Source: Antiaris toxicaria (taxonomy: Eukaryota > Streptophyta > Magnoliopsida > Rosales > Moraceae). Taken from it: 64,000 bases of DNA. The position numbers were made by a program, and so were the translations under genes. The stretch spans positions 16,654,501 through 16,718,500 of the forward strand of contig CP141155.1 of assembly GCA_035233585.1 (NCBI GenBank), in the 5' to 3' direction. Of this stretch, positions 1-12,433 are shown piece by piece (the stretch's first letter is position 1; each line of letters opens with the position of its first letter). The notes beneath the pieces were generated by a model, which saw nothing but the letters and a program-made list of their open reading frames with translations, was not told where the DNA came from and made no database searches.

Positions 1-1260
1 TTTTCTAATGTGTAAAACAACATCAAAACCTAACCAATTTTTCATTTTAACCCTAGCATTGTCCATAGATTTTAGCATGAAAATACTTCAAATAATCTTG
101 TTCATTGATTCCATTACATGCTTGATTCAACATATAACCCAATGATCATAAACACTAAACCAAAACATCATTTTCCAAACCATTTTTCACACCAACAATG
201 CCACGGATTTTTCATGGAAACATGCAAAATTTTTGCTCGTTTCTAGACCCTAAATCATGCTTCAAATTCTAAAACACCAAACAATTCATAGTATCATCAA
301 AACATTAACTTTTTAAATGTTTTTCTACTCTACAAACCCACGGATTTTCACTAAGAAAATCAAAGGAAATTACTCCAATTTAGAAGCTTACCTTATCTAG
401 TTAATTGATTGATGATAGAAATGCAATGGAAGCTAAGTTTGGTGTGAAATTTTAGACACAATTTGGCTTAAAAAGGGGGAAAAGCTCACGGTTTTGGGCT
501 GCAAGAAAAAAGCAAGAGTTTGGCCACTTTTTCTAATTTTTTTGAATGAATTTTGGTGCTTATTTATAGGCAAAACCCAAGGGCTTTTTAGCAAATTTTT
601 TCTAACAATTTGCTAATTGTTCAAGGACTAAAGTGCTAAAATTTTGGGGCCAAAATCAAAATTTTTTCTTCTTCCTTACCAAGTGGCCGAATGGCCTTTT
701 TCCAAAATATTTAAAAATTTTTCAAATATATTTTTGGTAAGATCATGGCCATTGATCAAAAGGTAAGATGATCCTAGCCATACACCTTTCATATTACTTT
801 CCAAACCAAAGAAATAAAAATGGATTTATGACATCAACATGATGATGTCATCCTATTATATATATTAATTCATTAATTAATTCGTGGTCAAATTTTGACC
901 GAAAGCCAAAACGAACAGAATTTTATCAAAATCGCGTAGACGGGTTCCAGGTGCCTCCGGTGCGATTAGTTTGTTTTATTTTGCTTACGTTTGGTCAAAA
1001 TTCTCTACCATAAATTTCTATTATTTTAGTGCATTTCGGTGCACTTTCTAGGGTTTTTGGCTCTGATTTCGAACCGTCTCACCCAATTATGTCCAGTAGG
1101 ATTTTCCATCTCCAAACTCACTCACTTTAATACTGCCAGAACATTTTTACAGTATTCTCAACAGTATTAAAACACAACTTTTTCATAATTTATTTATTAA
1201 AATTCATACATACATGCAATTTTAACCTACTCCGAAAATCTGAAATTCCCGGTTATCACA
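1..1260 (-). repeat. Partial LTR of a Tekay-type Ty3/gypsy element
   Basis: On the minus strand the segment starts with TGTGATAACCGGGAATTTC at 1260, the same kind of terminus (TGTRAYARCCGAG) seen in the other gypsy LTRs here at 48854 and 56292. It runs off the left edge of the window, so only the 5' part of the LTR is present. It abuts a Mutator-like transposase reading frame exactly at 1260/1261, so it inserted into that older element. Family assignment rests on shared termini and on an internal block near 380-400 that resembles the 3' LTR at 51.5 kb; no full alignment was possible. Confidence 0.7.
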
Positions 1261-2940
1261 GTCTTTTCCACAATGCTTTCAATGCTTCAACTAGGCCCTT
1301 TTGTTTTTCCGTTATGAATGTCCAATGGAAAGGATTCCAAATGTTCAAATCAACCCAAAGCAAATCCAAGAACCAAGACCATGCCTCCCTTTTCTTGGAC
1401 TCGACCATGGCAAAAGCAATTGGGAACATTGAGTTGTTGGCATCTATTCTGACGGTAGTCATAAGTTGTCCTGGGTGTGGACCGTTTTTGTGACAACCAT
1501 CAAGTCCAATTATATGCCTACATCCTTGAAGCAATCATTGCTTGCAACCTGCGTAACAAATGTAGACGCGCTTGAATCTTGGGACACCATTAGGCCCTAA
1601 ATCTGTGCAATACTTCACAGTGGACGTAACATTAGACCTTTTAATCTCCTCTCCATAATCCCAAAGTGCAGCAAATTGTTCTTTATATGACATTTCAATC
1701 TTTTCAGTGGCTAAGTTCTTTGCTCGATATACTTTCATTCGGGTCACATTTACTATTTGGTTTCGACGGACCTTTCATGTCAAATTTTGTACCACTATGA
1801 AGCTCCTCTGTATAATTATTGGATAGCCATTTGGAAGTCACAAATCGATTTTCGTTTTTCCATGCACGTCGATGCTCCCCATTAAAAGTCTTCACCACAA
1901 ATGTGTTTGTACCATCATATGTAGAGGCAAAGCAAACCCACGGACAATTAGGCCCTTTGCACTGGGCCCTTATCCTATGTGGAACCCCCCACCCCCCCCC
2001 CCCCCCCCCCCCCCCCCCCTTTTTTTTGTGAAGAAAATGTCCTTGCAAGTTAGAATGGAGTGTTCTCTTATGGCATCCTTGAATATGCTACCTGTTGGAA
2101 ATACTAAACCAACAAAGAATTGTGGGTCCTCCATATCCGTTTCGGGCCTAACCACGTGTAGCTTTAGCAATTTTGTTTTCACTCTCTTTTTCCTATACAA
2201 CTTTCTTCCATCTCCATCAGCAGTGATCCCTACAAACTCTTCCTCTCTTGCTTCATCTTTCTCTTCAGTATTAGACCCCACTGCAAACATGTCAAGACCT
2301 TCTACTCAATTGTCAGAGTCTTCAACTACAATGCCACCATCATCTTCAATGATTTGTCCCTTGCTTTTCCTATATTCTCTACTCCTGTAAATATCTTTCC
2401 AACGATTTCAAGAACTACAATATCATACTCTGACTGCTCAAAATCACTATCCTTCAATGTATGATCATATGTTAAATTATCATCATCTGAAAAATCACTT
2501 TGTTGGTTGTCCTTGTTTGCAAACTCTATCTCTTCAGTAAGTAGAGCTTTACCTTTAACAGAATCCCTACTTAAACCAACCTTAACATCAACTGCCTTGT
2601 CAACACCTTCATTAGGGTGGATTGAAGCCTGACACTCTAATAAGTGGCACCATAGAGGGATGATCACAGTAAAAATCGACTAACCTTGATTTCTACACAC
2701 ATAAGTTTAACAAACTCAACAGCCTCTTATCTGTCTCTGCACATTGCAGATCAGTCATGCCAGGTACACTAATATAGTATACAACCGCTGTTGGATGGCT
2801 TAACTTCTTAACGACAATATCATCAATCTCCAGAATTAAAAATTCATAAATCTCTAGAATTAAAAATTCATCAATATCACAATCATTAACAACAAAAAGT
2901 TGAGCCACCAATATATTGAAACCTCCCACCTATTTGAAGA
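1261..2940 (-). pseudogene. Mutator-like (MULE) transposase, truncated and broken
   Basis: Reading from 2940 down to 1261, three successive parts of a plant MURA-type transposase appear: an N-terminal PB1-like region (2929-2693, 'MGGFNILVAQLF'), an acidic spacer (2667-2326), and the MuDR DNA-binding domain with the block VFPTGSIFKDAIREHSI near 2110 and a CKGPNCPWVCFAS zinc-binding region near 1950. The start of the DDE catalytic domain follows (IIGLDGCHKNGPHPGQL near 1510), with the first catalytic Asp in GLDG. The frame is lost at a poly-C run (1992-2019) and again near 1750 and 1535. Everything after the first part of the catalytic domain is missing because an LTR begins at 1260. The family normally cuts and pastes DNA through terminal inverted repeats; none were found here. 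Dead copy. Confidence 0.85.
1992..2027. repeat. Homopolymer run C28-T8
   Basis: Twenty-eight C in a row (1992-2019) followed by eight T, inside the MULE DNA-binding domain. It replaces the residues that should link the two halves of the domain, so it explains the frame loss there. The exact length is doubtful, since long homopolymers are often miscounted in assemblies. Confidence 0.95.
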
Positions 2941-3119
2941 ATCTAACCAACATGCCATAGCTTCATACTAAACATTGTAGATGACATAAACACTAAAACA
3001 ACAACTGTTTAGATTGGCTAACGTTAGTTAGCATCACCACATATATATACAATAAGCAAATCTCTGTAAATTTCAATAAATATATATTTATTAACAGTAA
3101 TAAATAAAAAATATTATTG

Positions 3120-4210
3120 TCTTCCTTTTGTAATCAATGTCTTATTTTTGAGTAAAACCCTTTGCAACAAGACAGACCTTATATCTCTTTACATCACCTT
3201 TTGAATCCCTCTTAATTTTAAATATCCATTTACAACTAATGGGCTTTGCACCTTTAGGTAATAGGACAAGATCCCAAACATCTTTATCTTTCGTGGACTT
3301 CATTTCCTCATTTATGGCATCAATCTACTTTTGAGAGTTAGAACTTTTCATAGCTTGATGAAAGTTAATTGGATCATCTTCCACCATTCTAATAGCATCC
3401 TCATGTTCTTGGAGAAAAATGATGTAATTATCTAGAATCACATTTCTCCTTTCTCTAGTGGATCTCCTCAATGGCAAATGTTTTTGAGGTTGTTGACTTT
3501 GCTCTTCAGGAACAATCTCTTCATTTTGGACAAGCAGATCTTCAACAATATCTTGTTATTCGGAATTTGCCACTTGTTCAATTTCAGGAATAGAAGCCTG
3601 ATTATTGTCAAAAGCAACTATAAAAAACGAAACGGATTCCTCTTCAAAGATAAAGTCTCTAATCTTATTTCTCCCCCAAAACTCAACATCCTTAAAGAAT
3701 TGGGCATTTTCCGTCTCGAAAAATAGCCTAGTCGTGAGATCATAAAACTTGCACCCCCCTGATCCCTCAGCAATCTAACAAAATAACAACTAACAATTCT
3801 TGAGTCCAGTTTCTTTTCATTTGGCCTATATGGCCTTACCCCAATTAGATAACCCTAAATGTGTAAGTGCTAAATACTAGGCTTTTTGCCCATCTATGGT
3901 TCATAAGGGGTTTTAGCTGCCACTTTAGTTGGTACTCTATTTAAGACATAAGTTACAGTCATTAGTTGTTCTCCTCAGAGAGATTTTAACAAGGTAGAAT
4001 AACTAATCATACTCCTCACTATATCTTTAAGCATGCTGTTTCGTCTCTCAATAAAACCATTCATTATAGGACTTCCTAGCATGGTATACTGTGGGATGAT
4101 TCCGCATTCTTATAGGAATTTAGCAAAAGAGCTTGGACATTGTTCATCTAATCCATTGTATCTGCCACAGTATTCACAATTACGGTTGGATTTGACGGCT
4201 TTAATTCTTT
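3120..4210 (-). pseudogene. Ty1/copia polyprotein fragment (integrase core to start of reverse transcriptase)
   Basis: On the minus strand, from 4210 down, the frame gives the end of a copia integrase core (ECGIIPQYTMLGSP near 4110, then NGFIERRNSMLKDIVRSM, with the catalytic Glu in IERRN). It continues through LNRVPTKVAAKTP and an acidic linker with RRSTRERRNVILDNY (near 3450), and into the reverse transcriptase start (KPISCKWIFKIKRDSKG near 3240, then VAKGFTQK near 3165). Several in-frame stops are present (for example after SLL near 3980 and after FTQK). Gag, protease, most of RT and RNase H are absent, and no LTR of this element was found beside it. Decayed internal fragment. Confidence 0.88.
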
Positions 4211-5640
4211 TTTCAAACTAATTTTCAACCTCAGTTTAAAATGCTTTAAACACGTCTAGAGATTGAGACTTCTCATAAATTATATATAGGTTTTGCAAGC
4301 ATTTTGAGTATTAAGTTATGACTAATTAGTAATGTTTAAATATGCAAACATGTTTAAGGTACTTATTAGTAAGCAATTAATTATTAATGACCATTATGTT
4401 TTTACGTTGTAATGTTATACTTGGTTTCTTAAGTATGGTTAATTGTAACATTATGTATGTGTATATATGTGTCCATTAAGATGTATGTTTAAAAAAAAAT
4501 TCTGCAAATTTTAAATAATTGAGCTAAGCAAGTGTAATAAGTAAGTGTATTAACTGCCATGTAAGTAAGGTCGTTATATTCTCATTTCAAACAATAAAAT
4601 TTTCCTATAAAAAATGGACACCCAATCAATCCAAACAAGGGATTAAAGGCTAAATCATATTAGTCATATTTTCTAAAATACCACCGTTATTCTTTTCCAT
4701 GCCTCCACTCACATTCTTCCTCTAAGAATAAAGGATTTTTGTGAATTCTCACCATCAAATCTTCGTGATTCACTTTTCTTTTGACTCTCTAGACTAGATT
4801 TCATCAGAGATCAAAGGTAATTTTTATTGATACTTTAAATGTGGGGATTTTCGAATTCTAGGGTTCGGTGAAATTTAAGAATTAGGGAAAACTATTATGT
4901 AGATGATGAAATTGATGACATAAAATTATTAATTAAAAGATTTGATGATGGAATTTTGAAATGGGGTGTTACATTTATGAATGTGGTTTTTAGGGATTTT
5001 CTTAGAGATTGAAATTAGAGCTTTTACGATTTTTAGGATTTTCTTAATTAGAAAATATTAATTCTATGATCTTGTGACACGATGAATTATCTGAATAGCA
5101 AGAATATTGAAATCCCGAGGCCCTATACGTCACCTAACTAATTATTTTAGTAAGTTTATTAAGCAAGTTAAATACATCTTTCACTTGCGCCTTTTGTTCA
5201 AAATTAATATATTCTTTAATTGGTGTAAAACATTGATGTTATATGTTATTTGTTTAACAAAGGTTTCAATGAGTTTTTTTTTTTTTTTAAAGAAAGTTAT
5301 GATTTATGTGATAGTATATATTTTAGTTTTATAAAAAGTTGACTTATGAAATATTAACGATAAAAGATAATTAGGCCGTGTAGTAAATAATTAAGAAAAT
5401 AAATAATTCCGATAATTGAAAACATGAAAACTAAAAACAGTAAACTAACGTAATTTTAACCAAAGAATTAATCAAAAATTATACTTAACTTTCTTAACTT
5501 AAATAATATTAAAGCAAACTTTTCTAATTGTAAAATTGCTAGCTGTTTTTTCTCCTACCAATAATTTTCTTTGAGTTAAAAATATGATTCTAATTTTTGA
5601 CACCATTTATTTCCCTTCATAATTAATAAACTTATTATTT
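4211..5640. other. No gene recognised; AT-rich spacer
   Basis: Only short unsupported reading frames occur. A stretch at 4680-4830 (CT-rich, then GATCAAAGGTAATTT) resembles the R/U5 end of an LTR or an old 5' leader but has no partner. Nothing else was recognised. Confidence 0.5.
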
Positions 5641-6328
5641 ACTTTGATAAAGACGTTATTCGTGGATGCATCAACGCTTTTCCTAACGGCGGAGAAATAA
5701 CAAAATTACAGAGGAAACGACCACAGATATATATATATATTTTGAGGAACAATATAGTTTGTATTGAATGGCCGCCAAGACACCGAAATTGCAGGCCGTA
5801 CCAATCAACAACCTTCTTTTTTTTTAATAGAAACCAGAATTTCCCACTTGGTTTATTAGCACCCTTTCTCGTGATAGTTAATCTTGCTTTTCTCTTGTTG
5901 TTGATTTCTAATAGTCCAATAATAATCAATATTGAAAGTTATACCTTTCTCCACGCCCATTAGTGACATTGAAAGTTTCTCCACCAATCCGTCAGTTTGT
6001 AAATACAAGATATGTTTGTGTAAAATTTTGGATTAATAATGTTTTCTGAATTTGTAAAACCGTTTAAAATGCTCATTCATATTCAACTCCATCTACTTCC
6101 CATCATAATAATAACGAATTTGATGATGCAGAAAGTCATTTAAAGGTTAGAAAAAGTATTTTACTATATAAACACTGATTATTAAAAGGATATTAATAAA
6201 AAAAAACTTATAAAATAAAATAAATAAATAAAATTTAGCTAGACAAAAATCAAATTATACGTCTCTGTTTCGCTTTAGAGCACACAACTTGTGAGATTCT
6301 ACATTACAGCAGTCTACTTGTAAATCTC
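5641..6328. other. Spacer downstream of the USB1-like gene
   Basis: This lies 3' of the minus-strand USB1-like gene and would contain its 3' UTR. Overlapping open frames at 5639-5963 on both strands do not match any family known to me and look like chance. AT repeats occur at 5730 and 6200-6235. Confidence 0.4.
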
Positions 6329-8855
6329 TCACTTATCTACAAATTTGCATATTTCATACGTGTTCGTACCTATCCTACACTCGATGCAATTGAATCTACT
6401 AGTAAAGATGCACTTTTGAAATGATCCCCCAACTCCGGATCTCTTCTCCTCTTGATCAATCACAATCTTTAAGGAGTTTTTTATGTCACCTAATGCCCAT
6501 ACTAAAGAGATATGAGGGTGTGGATCCTGAAAGAAAAAAAATAAATTTAAATGAAATCTCGTCGTCTATTATACATGAAAATAAAACATCATTATAAAAT
6601 TATTCTCTCTTTCTTTCTTTTTTATACGTACACAACTCAGATATTCATAATGAAGTATCAGTAAAAATGCAAACCTTATAAAATTCAGGAAGATGGTGAC
6701 GCTTATAAACCTCATTGACTGCTTGAATTTGATTTGTTATCTGAAATTAATTCGAAGCTACATATTAGACAAAGTTTAGTAGTCCTTAGAAGGGAAGAAA
6801 TCATGTGGCACTTGGGAACCTATATTATTTATTTATTTGAAGACAATTATTTTAGAAGAAAAGTCAAATAATTTCATTCGTAAAAGTACTATAAATCAAT
6901 TAATTGAACCTAAGATGGTAAATTTTAATTTTTGCTTGTTTTTTTGGTCGAATATAAGTTAGTTTGTTGTATCAATCTTCATTTTCATATTTATTTAGTA
7001 TTTTAATATTAGTTTTCTATTTGGGATTTGTTTAGCTTTTAATATGTTATTTCCATAACTTCTAAGGAGCTAGAATTTTTATTAAAAAAAAATAGAGTGC
7101 TTACTTTTTTTTTTCTTTTAATCAACTCCCTTAGTTTTATTTGATATCAAAAAGTGTCGTGACTATTTTCCTAACATTCTATACAAATTAACATATCAAT
7201 AGATGCCCTATTATCTAGTTTTTTTAGTGAACCAAATGCAAATTAAGAATATTTTTCTATAATTATTTGTCCAAGCGCGTGAACAAGAATATGCTTTAAG
7301 AACAAGCGCATTAAATACCCATAATGAGATTATTCCCCAAAAAAAAAAAAAATTAAAGACCACGAAAATAGGATACCATTTAGCTAAGGGGTTCTTGGAA
7401 ATATCCAGCATACCTCAAATAAACCCGTGGAAGTAACTTCCAATGATAAAAAGGTGCGAGTACGATTATCATTGACAAAAACTTCCCATTTGCTAAATTC
7501 AATCCAATACCTGTTTCCCGTAGAGTAATGTTAGTATATATGCGAGTCCAATTATTCATGTAGAAAAATTAATATTTGTAACGAACGAGAATAAGAGTTA
7601 ATTAATTTATATGAGGGTCTTTTTTATTTAATCGTAATTTCATATATAATTCAGTATTAACTTTATATTTATATTTGACTCTATGATAAAGTATAAATTT
7701 GAATTCTTAGAAAGAAGAAAATTTAGAATTCTCTTGTTCGTTTAACTTTATTTTAATTGAATAGATAAATGAGAGCTAGTAGAATTCTTATTAGATATTC
7801 TTGGGTGATTGGCATAACGTGGATGTGTGTCTATGTGTATAATCTCTTGCTACATTATAGAAGGATGAAAGACACTTTCTACCATGCCATTAATCCTCCC
7901 TCACAGGCCTTCACGCGACAATTTTTTTTAAATTTTTATTTATTTATTTTTGCTTTTGCTTTTTTTTTTTTTTTAACTTTGTTTTATTTATGCGTACTAT
8001 ACAACTAATATATAATGATCTGACCGTCTTTGAACCCAAAGCTTTTGACGGAGCATAGCCACAAGTGAGTCAATCTGGTGCAGTTCGATAGGAACAGTTC
8101 TGCCCAAGCTTATGTGGAATTCCTTTCCCAATTCAACGTCAATAAGATTTTGATCGTCGTTTTCCCATAGAACATTGCTAAGTGAGACACCAGCATTAAC
8201 CATGTGAAGACCAGGCACAACTCTTGCAACTTTCTTCAAGAACATAGCCACCTTGTGCCTCGCCGCTAATGGTATAGCAACTGAAAAAAAAAAAAAAATC
8301 ATATATATTTATTTAACGTGTGTATATATACATAGACATAGAGGATCCAAGTGCTCTAGTGCTAAGGCTAAGAGAAAATACCAATAAAAATAAAATAATA
8401 CATATTTGTATATGAACTAACCAAATGGCTTATGTACACACTGGAAACTGAATTGACAGCAAAGCATGACCAAAAATTTTTTTGATAGTCACACAAGCAA
8501 CATAATCCCATGAGACATATCGACCACATTAGGATTAATCTTAGTAGACTCAGAAGCAGCATGACCAAGAAAATGCAACATGACTCCACGAGGTGTCTCA
8601 TAATCATAAGACGACTTGATTAAACTTTTTTTATTTGCTAAATTTAATCAACATAAGATCAGGAAAAAGGGGAAAATATAAAAATAAAATAAAATAATAA
8701 GAAAGGGAACGAATGTTAATAATATATTTATATATTAGGATTTACTCACCTGGAATATATACATAAAAATTTCTGTTTCCCTCGAGTTGATGAAAAGTTC
8801 TACTTCTGTTTGGCTGCCCGTCGTGAAAAGTATCCGAAGCCCCTTCATGGTCACG
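6329..8855 (-). CDS. USB1: USB1-like U6 snRNA phosphodiesterase, five exons, start missing
   Basis: Exons (minus): 8855-8750, 8280-8025, 7510-7414, 6740-6675 and 6526-6329 (TGA). All four introns are GT-AG and every junction keeps phase, giving 240 residues. USB1 is a nuclear 2H phosphoesterase that trims the 3' oligo-U tail of U6 snRNA and leaves a terminal 2',3'-cyclic phosphate. Both catalytic HxS motifs are present: FHISLGRT (exon 2) and PHISLVWALGD (exon 5). The plant-type block YWIEFSKWEVFVND (exon 3) and VNEVYKRHHLPEFYK (exon 4) also match the family. Exon 1 encodes the usual RSRTFHQLEGN...YVYIP segment. Directly upstream are two in-frame TGA codons (8861-8856) with no acceptor between, so the N-terminal part is lost or frameshifted; the first in-frame Met is far inside exon 2. 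Plant homologues are, from memory, somewhat longer. It is a 5'-broken but otherwise well kept copy, so either a young pseudogene or a gene with an unseen start. Confidence 0.85.
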
Positions 8856-8869
8856 TCATCAAACACTTA

Positions 8870-10130
8870 GTTAGTCAAACAATGCACTGAGATATTTATA
8901 CGTTGATTTTTTTCCCCCCCTACTTCTTCTTTTGAGAGGATAAATAGAAGTAACTATGGAAGGATACACTTTTTCTATTGTTGTTGCAGTACAAAGGGGA
9001 ACATAGTTTATAAAAGTCTAGTATCCTACTAAGTAGGATTAATTTTCTCACTTTCTGCTAAAAGACGAGCCACAAAACAACTCCAGACTAAAATTTTTGC
9101 ATTTTAATTGTTAAGAGTATGATATTGTTTGTACAAACCGGAGAAAAGACATGGTCCATTGTAGCAATAGTTTAAAGTTCGAGTCTTTATTTATTTTGGC
9201 TAGAACACAGCTACAAATTTTACCAAAACAAATACAAGGGATAGATTATCCATTTTAGTGGTTCCTGAAGGCTTTTTTTTTTTTTTTTTTAAGATTTGTT
9301 AGGTTTATTGCTTAATTAGACTTGGATTGGAGGGAAACTATTATAAATTTCTTTTAATACCATCAACATCTTAAACACCTCACTCTCTCTTGAAGATTCT
9401 TATGATATTTTGTTTTCCTTTTTATCGAGGTTTTATTCTCATATTTTCGGTTCATACCAATTTTTATCTAATTGTTGCCGTTTCGATTTTTTATGTTTTT
9501 GTATTTTTTATGTTCTTGTTTGACATGTAACTTCTAAGCGATAGATCTAGAAAATTTTAGATGAGTAAAGAAAGATTTCAAAAACTAAATAGGGAGAGTG
9601 CTCTTAAACTACTGAAGATTTATTTTGTTCTGAAACTACTGAAGATTTACTTTTTCTAAAGCTCACATTTGTCTTCGTTGCATGGTTATACGCAAGCAAG
9701 TGGAAAAAAAAAAATCTGAAAAAAATCCTCTATGTTCTTTCTAGAAGTGATAGCACAACTAATTTGTTCATTACATGAATTTTTTGTTGAAAGATCTACA
9801 ATTACCATATTTGTTTTGTTTCTGAAGATATGGCTTTAATTATTATATATGTTCAAAACCGAAATGAAGTTTTTTCAATAGTTAGAGCCACCATCATGAA
9901 ACTTGGGATTATTAGTCCCACTATTTTGCAGCTTATGATAATTTATCCTCTGTCTATTTTGGCGACAAACATGAAACGCACGAATATAAGATCTAAACCA
10001 ACTTCTTTATATGCCCTTTTCAGTTATTAAATTTTCAATAATAACAAAATACTCCTCGGAAAGAAACTAAGCAAAGATTTTTTTTTTTTTTTTGTTTTTT
10101 TCATTTTTCCACCCTCAGTTGTTGCAATAG
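8870..10130. other. No gene recognised
   Basis: AT-rich sequence upstream of the USB1-like gene, with T runs at 9271-9290 and 10080-10094. The short plus-strand frame at 9830-10030 has no recognisable family features. Confidence 0.4.
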
Positions 10131-10139
10131 AAGAACGAT

Positions 10140-10466
10140 TTAAAAAATAACGGTGATTTGAAAAAGAGCAGCAGATTCGTACGCATTCAGATTTGATAGA
10201 ATAATTTTAACATATTCAAATAGAAAGAATGCCTTTTTATTTCTAATGAAACAAAAACCGAATCCCAACTGTGTGCCATTAGGCTGTCTACAATTTTTCT
10301 TTCTATCAAAAACTAAGTAAATAAATATAGAAGGGGCATTCCACCTTTTATCACACAACCATTGTTTTTCTCTAAGGTTAGAGCATGTTTTAAGCATGAT
10401 AAATTCTCTCTCGATATTTTTTAATATACTAAGCTCGAGCAATTTTTGCCTCTGCACAAAATCCAT
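10140..10466 (-). other. Open reading frame of 108 codons, unknown
   Basis: An uninterrupted minus-strand frame with Met at 10466 encodes a basic protein (LRE, RKKNCRQ, many Leu/Ile). I recognise no domain. It is flanked by T-rich and AT-rich spacer, and no neighbouring exon is evident. It could be a chance frame or an exon of a decayed element. Confidence 0.15.
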
Positions 10467-10479
10467 TACAAGTTAACGT

Positions 10480-11580
10480 CTAACAATATTCAAGGTCTGT
10501 ATTATCCTGCTATAAACAAAACATGATCAGCCAAATTTCATTTTTATTAGTCAAATATCAAAGGATGTCAGTACATTATCAGGAGTGAAAAAGGGGTGAC
10601 TTGATGCACGTAAAACATCTTTCAATTATTTGAAAAAAAAAAAAAAACAACTTATAGTTCAAAAAATTGCAAAATCTAACCAAACATCTAAATCCAGCAA
10701 TTTTTTATGATTTGAAACCTGAAACCAAGTGATTTAGATATGTTATGGTTTTGTCATTGCAGTCTCAAATTCCTGAAGGACCTGGCAAGATCCCAATTTA
10801 TGGTGTCAATAATGTCATAAAAACGTGTGTAAGGTTTTAATCAATTAGATTTGTGTTCAATTATTAAAACACAATATAATATAAAGAAATTTCCAGTCTT
10901 ATAACTTAAATGGATGAAATAAAACAAAATTAAATAAAATAGAAACCATTAGAAAAGTCGCAGTCACATAAAGGTTTTAAGTTGTCCTCACTATTATCAT
11001 CGTGATTTCCACAAACATTTGTTTCCTTAAGTGTATTACTCACACTCGGTGGTTAAGCATAATAGATAAGCATCTTCTATATAAGAACAAAATCATTTTG
11101 TAGGCAACATAGGTACTAGAAAGCGTGATCTGGTAGGTAAAAAATGGAGCTACAAAGAGAGGAAAATTGGAGACAACTTCTAGTTTTTAGATTTGTTTCT
11201 AGTTTGAATAAATTTATGGTTTTATGATTGGGTCACGGTTTCTAAACCTCAAACCAAACCAAAGAAAAAATTCAATCAGTCAAATTGATATCAAACTAAT
11301 TAATTCACAACCTTGGCGGTTTAAAAACGACGACTTTGACGGTCCATTTTGACATGATTTGGGTGGTCTATTCCTTCACTCTCACCTCTATTTAGCAGCA
11401 TGTGTGTAACACCTCTTGAACTAAGAAGTCAATTGCAAGATTACTCGTGTAGCTAGTCTAAGGCGCTCTTTGTGAATCATTATCTATAGCTCCTATTATT
11501 CTATTTTGAGATCCCACGAGAGAGAAAGCATGTTTTCTGAATGGCTTAGAAATTTTTTTTCTAATTCCCACACTTATGAA
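10480..11580. other. No gene recognised
   Basis: AT-rich spacer with no long frames, RNA gene or clear repeat seen. Confidence 0.4.
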
Positions 11581-11943
11581 ATGTTTGATAAATATATTAT
11601 ATTTGTATTACGTTTAAACATAATATATTAAATACATTTTGTATTTGAATAAAAAAATATTTGCTTTACATTTGAATGCAATGTATTTTTAGATGAAAAG
11701 TATTTGAATTATATTTTAGAATTGAAAAATTGATGTGATTGATAAAAGCAGATAGAAAAATTAAGATGAAAAAAGAATATAATATGAAAAAGAAAAAAAT
11801 TTATTTTTAAAATATTTAGAATAATAAATGTATTTGAAGTACTGTTAAAAAATATTATATTTGAATATAAAACTTTTGTATTTCAATAAAAATTACATTA
11901 CATTTAAATACAATGTGAACACAAAACTGTAAACAAACGCCCC
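11581..11943. mobile_element. MITE, family A copy 1 (GGGCGTTTGGTAAA-type ends)
   Basis: The ends read ATGTTTGATAAATATATT and GTAAACAAACGCCCC. They are imperfect inverted repeats shared with five other elements in the window (12056, 17771, 18858, 19382, 29466). The interior shares the phrases 'atttgaatacaatgt', 'gattgataaaag' and 'gaatataaaacttttg' with those copies. It is about 360 bp with no coding capacity. The left end is degraded. Short length and inverted termini suggest a hAT- or Mutator-type MITE; the superfamily is not settled. Confidence 0.65.
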
Positions 11944-12055
11944 ATTAATCATCTTATTACTGACGAGAAGCCAAAAGCCTCTATGTATAGGCATTCTCAA
12001 AATTCAAACTTTATTATAATATAGTAGAAGGAATATGCTTTTTTAAAAACTATTG

Positions 12056-12433
12056 ATGTGTTTAGTACCAGTTTTGTATTCGTATTACATTTAAACACAA
12101 TACAATTTTCATTTAAATGTAAAAATTTTACGTTTAAATATAATAATTTTCAACAGTGTTACGAAAACAATTACTACTCATCTGTTTTTTGAAAACAATT
12201 GTTTATTAAACTTTCAATTTTTTCATTCACATCATATTCTCTCTCTCTAACTTTTTTTATCTACTTTTACTAATCACATTAACTTTTCAACTCTAAAATA
12301 CAATTCAAATACTTTTCATCCAAACACACATTTCATTTAAATACAAATCAAATGCTTTTCATCCAAATACAAAATGCATTTTTAAAATTGTATTCAAATA
12401 TAATACGAACGCAACATGTTTACCAAACACCCC
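12056..12433. mobile_element. MITE, family A copy 2, opposite orientation to copy 1
   Basis: Starts GATGTGTTTAGTACCAG and ends CATGTTTACCAAACACCCC. The interior is the reverse complement of the copy at 11581, including 'tgaaaaacaatt' near the left and 'caactctaaaatacaattcaaatac' in the middle. Non-coding. With copy 1 it forms a loose inverted pair about 110 bp apart. Confidence 0.65.

Noticed and set aside
1872..2390. 172-codon plus frame with poly-Pro
   Set aside because: Antisense of the MULE transposase; the poly-Pro stretch is the C run. The minus strand carries the recognisable domains.
8368..8607. 79-codon Leu-rich minus frame
   Set aside because: Falls in intron 1 of the USB1-like gene, and its hydrophobic run has no partner exon.
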